Positions 62,655 through 64,000 of a stretch of 64,000 bases of DNA are shown here, in pieces; positions within the stretch are counted from its first letter, which is position 1, and every line of letters begins with the position of its first letter. The translations under genes and the position numbers were made by a program. Origin of the DNA: Ruminococcus sp. AF31-8BH (GTDB lineage: Bacteria > Bacillota > Clostridia > Lachnospirales > Lachnospiraceae); assembly GCF_003460605.1 (NCBI RefSeq), contig NZ_QTVN01000006.1:62001-126000 (forward strand), given 5' to 3'. Below the pieces are notes generated by a model. It was not told the DNA's origin, ran no database searches, and saw nothing but the letters and a program-made list of their open reading frames with translations.

Positions 62655-62683
62655 AGTATACAAAGGCTGTCTGTTTTTGTCAA
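62655..62683 (-). promoter_or_regulatory. Promoter of the T-box/tyrS unit
   Basis: Minus strand: consensus -35 TTGACA (62678-62683), 17-nt spacer, -10 TATACT (62655-62660), just before the T-box stem I. Confidence 0.85.
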
Positions 62684-62737
62684 GGAATTTACCAGGATGC
62701 TTTCACAACTTAACGTATTACAGCAATTATAAAGATA

Positions 62738-62753
62738 CTTTTTCAAACAGGCT
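62738..62753. repeat. Dispersed repeat, family 1, terminal fragment
   Basis: CTTTTTCAAACAGGCT, the same end sequence as at 51973-51986 and 4128-4140. It encodes the last residues (KPV) and TGA stop of the MutS-like gene. Confidence 0.55.
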
Positions 62754-64000
62754 TCAAGGACTCCCACACGCCTTTTTCTTCGAAATCTCTGGCTGCTTTC
62801 GCCGCACCTTCCACGATTCCCAGATCATACTCCAGCATATCCAGAAGCCGGATGGCATTTCTCGAGGTCGCCCGTCCTTTTTTCAGGATATAGGAAAATA
62901 CCACTTCTTTTTCCTTTACTTCTTCCTCGAAATGATAGTTGTCATACAAGTCCTCTAAAATGTACGACAGCTCAATATCATGAGTTGCCGCAAAAGGAAG
63001 CACCCAGTTCTGATGAAGAGATGCCAGAATCTGGGAGGACGCCGCAATGCGCTCGATGGTATTGGTTCCCCGAAGTACCTCGTCAACGATGCAAAGAAGC
63101 GGCTCTGGCTTTTTGCTCTCATCCAAGATTCTTTTCAGGGATTTGATCTCCACAATGAAATAGCTCTCTCCGCTTTCCATATCATCCCGAAGAGCCATGG
63201 ATGTCATCACCTTCAAAAAAGGTGCCCGGTAAGAAGAGCAGGTGCAGGTTCCAAGAGTCTGGGCCAGAATGCTGTTCATTGCCACATTTTTCAGGAAGGT
63301 GGACTTGCCGGATGCGTTGGAGCCAGTCACAAGGGTTCCGCCGGATACCTGGAAGCTGTTGGCAACCGCCTCTGTAAGTAAAGGATGGTAAAGGTCCTCC
63401 ACCTGCATCTGGATCCGGGAAGCAGTCCAGGTATGTTCACCCGCCCTATTCTCCGAAATCCCGGTAGCTTTCCAGGTATCATGTGCTTTCTCTTGGAGCC
63501 TGGAACTTTCCTTTTTCTGATGTCCATCCACAAACTCCGGCCGGCACCACAGAGAAAGCATTTCCCGGAAAGAGGCAATGGAAATACAGGCGTCCAGTTC
63601 CCCAATATTGTCAATCAGCTTCATAATCGCTTCCGTTTTTCCCTGTACTTCTTTCAGCAGACTGTTGTACACCAGAATATCCACATGCGTCAGAAGCCGG
63701 ACATACTCCATCACGATCTGGGAGGGATCCCCTCCGTCCGTATTTTTGCTAGTCAGGAAAAAGGACTTGCGGCTAAGTCCTGCAAAGGCCGCCTTCGCCT
63801 CCGCGATGGCTTCCATCTGCTCTTTTACCTCTGGCCATTTTACATTCTTCATCTCTTCCGCCACGGAAAGCATGCGAAGCAGATGGGTAAAACAGTCCAG
63901 ATAGGCTTCAATCAGGCTTCTGTCATTTCCCGTATAATAAATGGTAATGTTCGCCACCATAAGCACCAGAAATATGAAAAATCCCACCAGCGGATTCAAA
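62743..64000 (-). CDS. Membrane-anchored MutS-like ATPase, 3' part
   Basis: About 419 C-terminal residues; the start lies beyond the right edge. A membrane segment is near the visible start (LVGFFIFLVLMVANITIYYT). The MutS ATPase domain has Walker A GSNASGKSTFLKNV, SYFIVEIKSLKRIL, Walker B LLCIVDEVLRGTNTIERIA and FAATHDIEL. There is no mismatch-recognition domain in view. These MutS-related membrane proteins of clostridia have no proven role. The stop is supplied by a repeat fragment. Confidence 0.8.
   Translation of the reverse strand, partial: LNPLVGFFIFLVLMVANITIYYTGNDRSLIEAYLDCFTHLLRMLSVAEEMKNVKWPEVKEQMEAIAEAKAAFAGLSRKSFFLTSKNTDGGDPSQIVMEYVRLLTHVDILVYNSLLKEVQGKTEAIMKLIDNIGELDACISIASFREMLSLWCRPEFVDGHQKKESSRLQEKAHDTWKATGISENRAGEHTWTASRIQMQVEDLYHPLLTEAVANSFQVSGGTLVTGSNASGKSTFLKNVAMNSILAQTLGTCTCSSYRAPFLKVMTSMALRDDMESGESYFIVEIKSLKRILDESKKPEPLLCIVDEVLRGTNTIERIAASSQILASLHQNWVLPFAATHDIELSYILEDLYDNYHFEEEVKEKEVVFSYILKKGRATSRNAIRLLDMLEYDLGIVEGAAKAARDFEEKGVWESLKPV

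Overview
The window looks like a chromosomal segment of a gut Lachnospiraceae bacterium, probably Blautia-like. This is inferred from the gene content: an Rnf complex in the order CDGEAB, a Na+-pumping decarboxylase operon, a T-box in front of tyrS, the cmk-ispH-rpsA block, BaiN-type flavoproteins, and many short structured intergenic repeats. Almost every gene is on the minus strand, so operons read from high to low coordinates. No tRNA, rRNA, CRISPR array or complete insertion sequence was seen.

Region by region. 1-4.9 kb: division and recombination genes (5' part of an FtsW/RodA-type gene, U32 peptidase, zapA, ruvA-ruvB). 5-9.4 kb: a YibE/F membrane protein, a secreted phosphatase and a CmpB-type membrane protein. 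9.5-14.7 kb: rnfCDGEAB, followed at 14.9 kb by a second CmpB-type protein. 16-21 kb: an exonuclease-like gene (the only clear plus-strand housekeeping gene), then cmk-ispH-rpsA and a flavoprotein. 21.3-26.6 kb: a five-gene biotin-dependent Na+ decarboxylase operon. 26.7-35.7 kb: two D,D-carboxypeptidases, a phospholipase C-like protein, scpA-scpB, a phosphoesterase, a molybdopterin-binding protein and an ABC exporter.

The accessory part is 35.8-46.9 kb. It starts with a large inverted pair of hairpin elements, followed by an orphan RelB-like antitoxin and a type I restriction-modification locus. In that locus hsdR lies at one end and an AbiEi-like gene plus hsdM and hsdS at the other. Between them are a tyrosine recombinase and a second, split set of hsdS halves. 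Four perfect copies of the 14-mer TAAATGAGAATTTA alternate in orientation and sit in the same codon phase at the joints, so the locus reads as a DNA-inversion switch that shuffles target-recognition domains. A small secreted protein with an apparent frameshift closes the region.

47-64 kb is again core-like: a MATE exporter, a DUF1538-PII-response regulator-kinase cluster, cysteine desulfurase with mnmA (tRNA thiolation), cardiolipin synthase, rpsU, alaS, T-box-controlled tyrS and the 3' part of a membrane-anchored MutS-like gene.

Three points stand out beyond ordinary annotation: the invertible hsdS locus; the two ~265-bp inverted hairpin elements whose stems differ by compensating base changes; and dispersed repeat families placed so tightly at gene 3' ends that their edges supply stop codons. 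All similarity statements come from reading motifs by eye; no database search was run.
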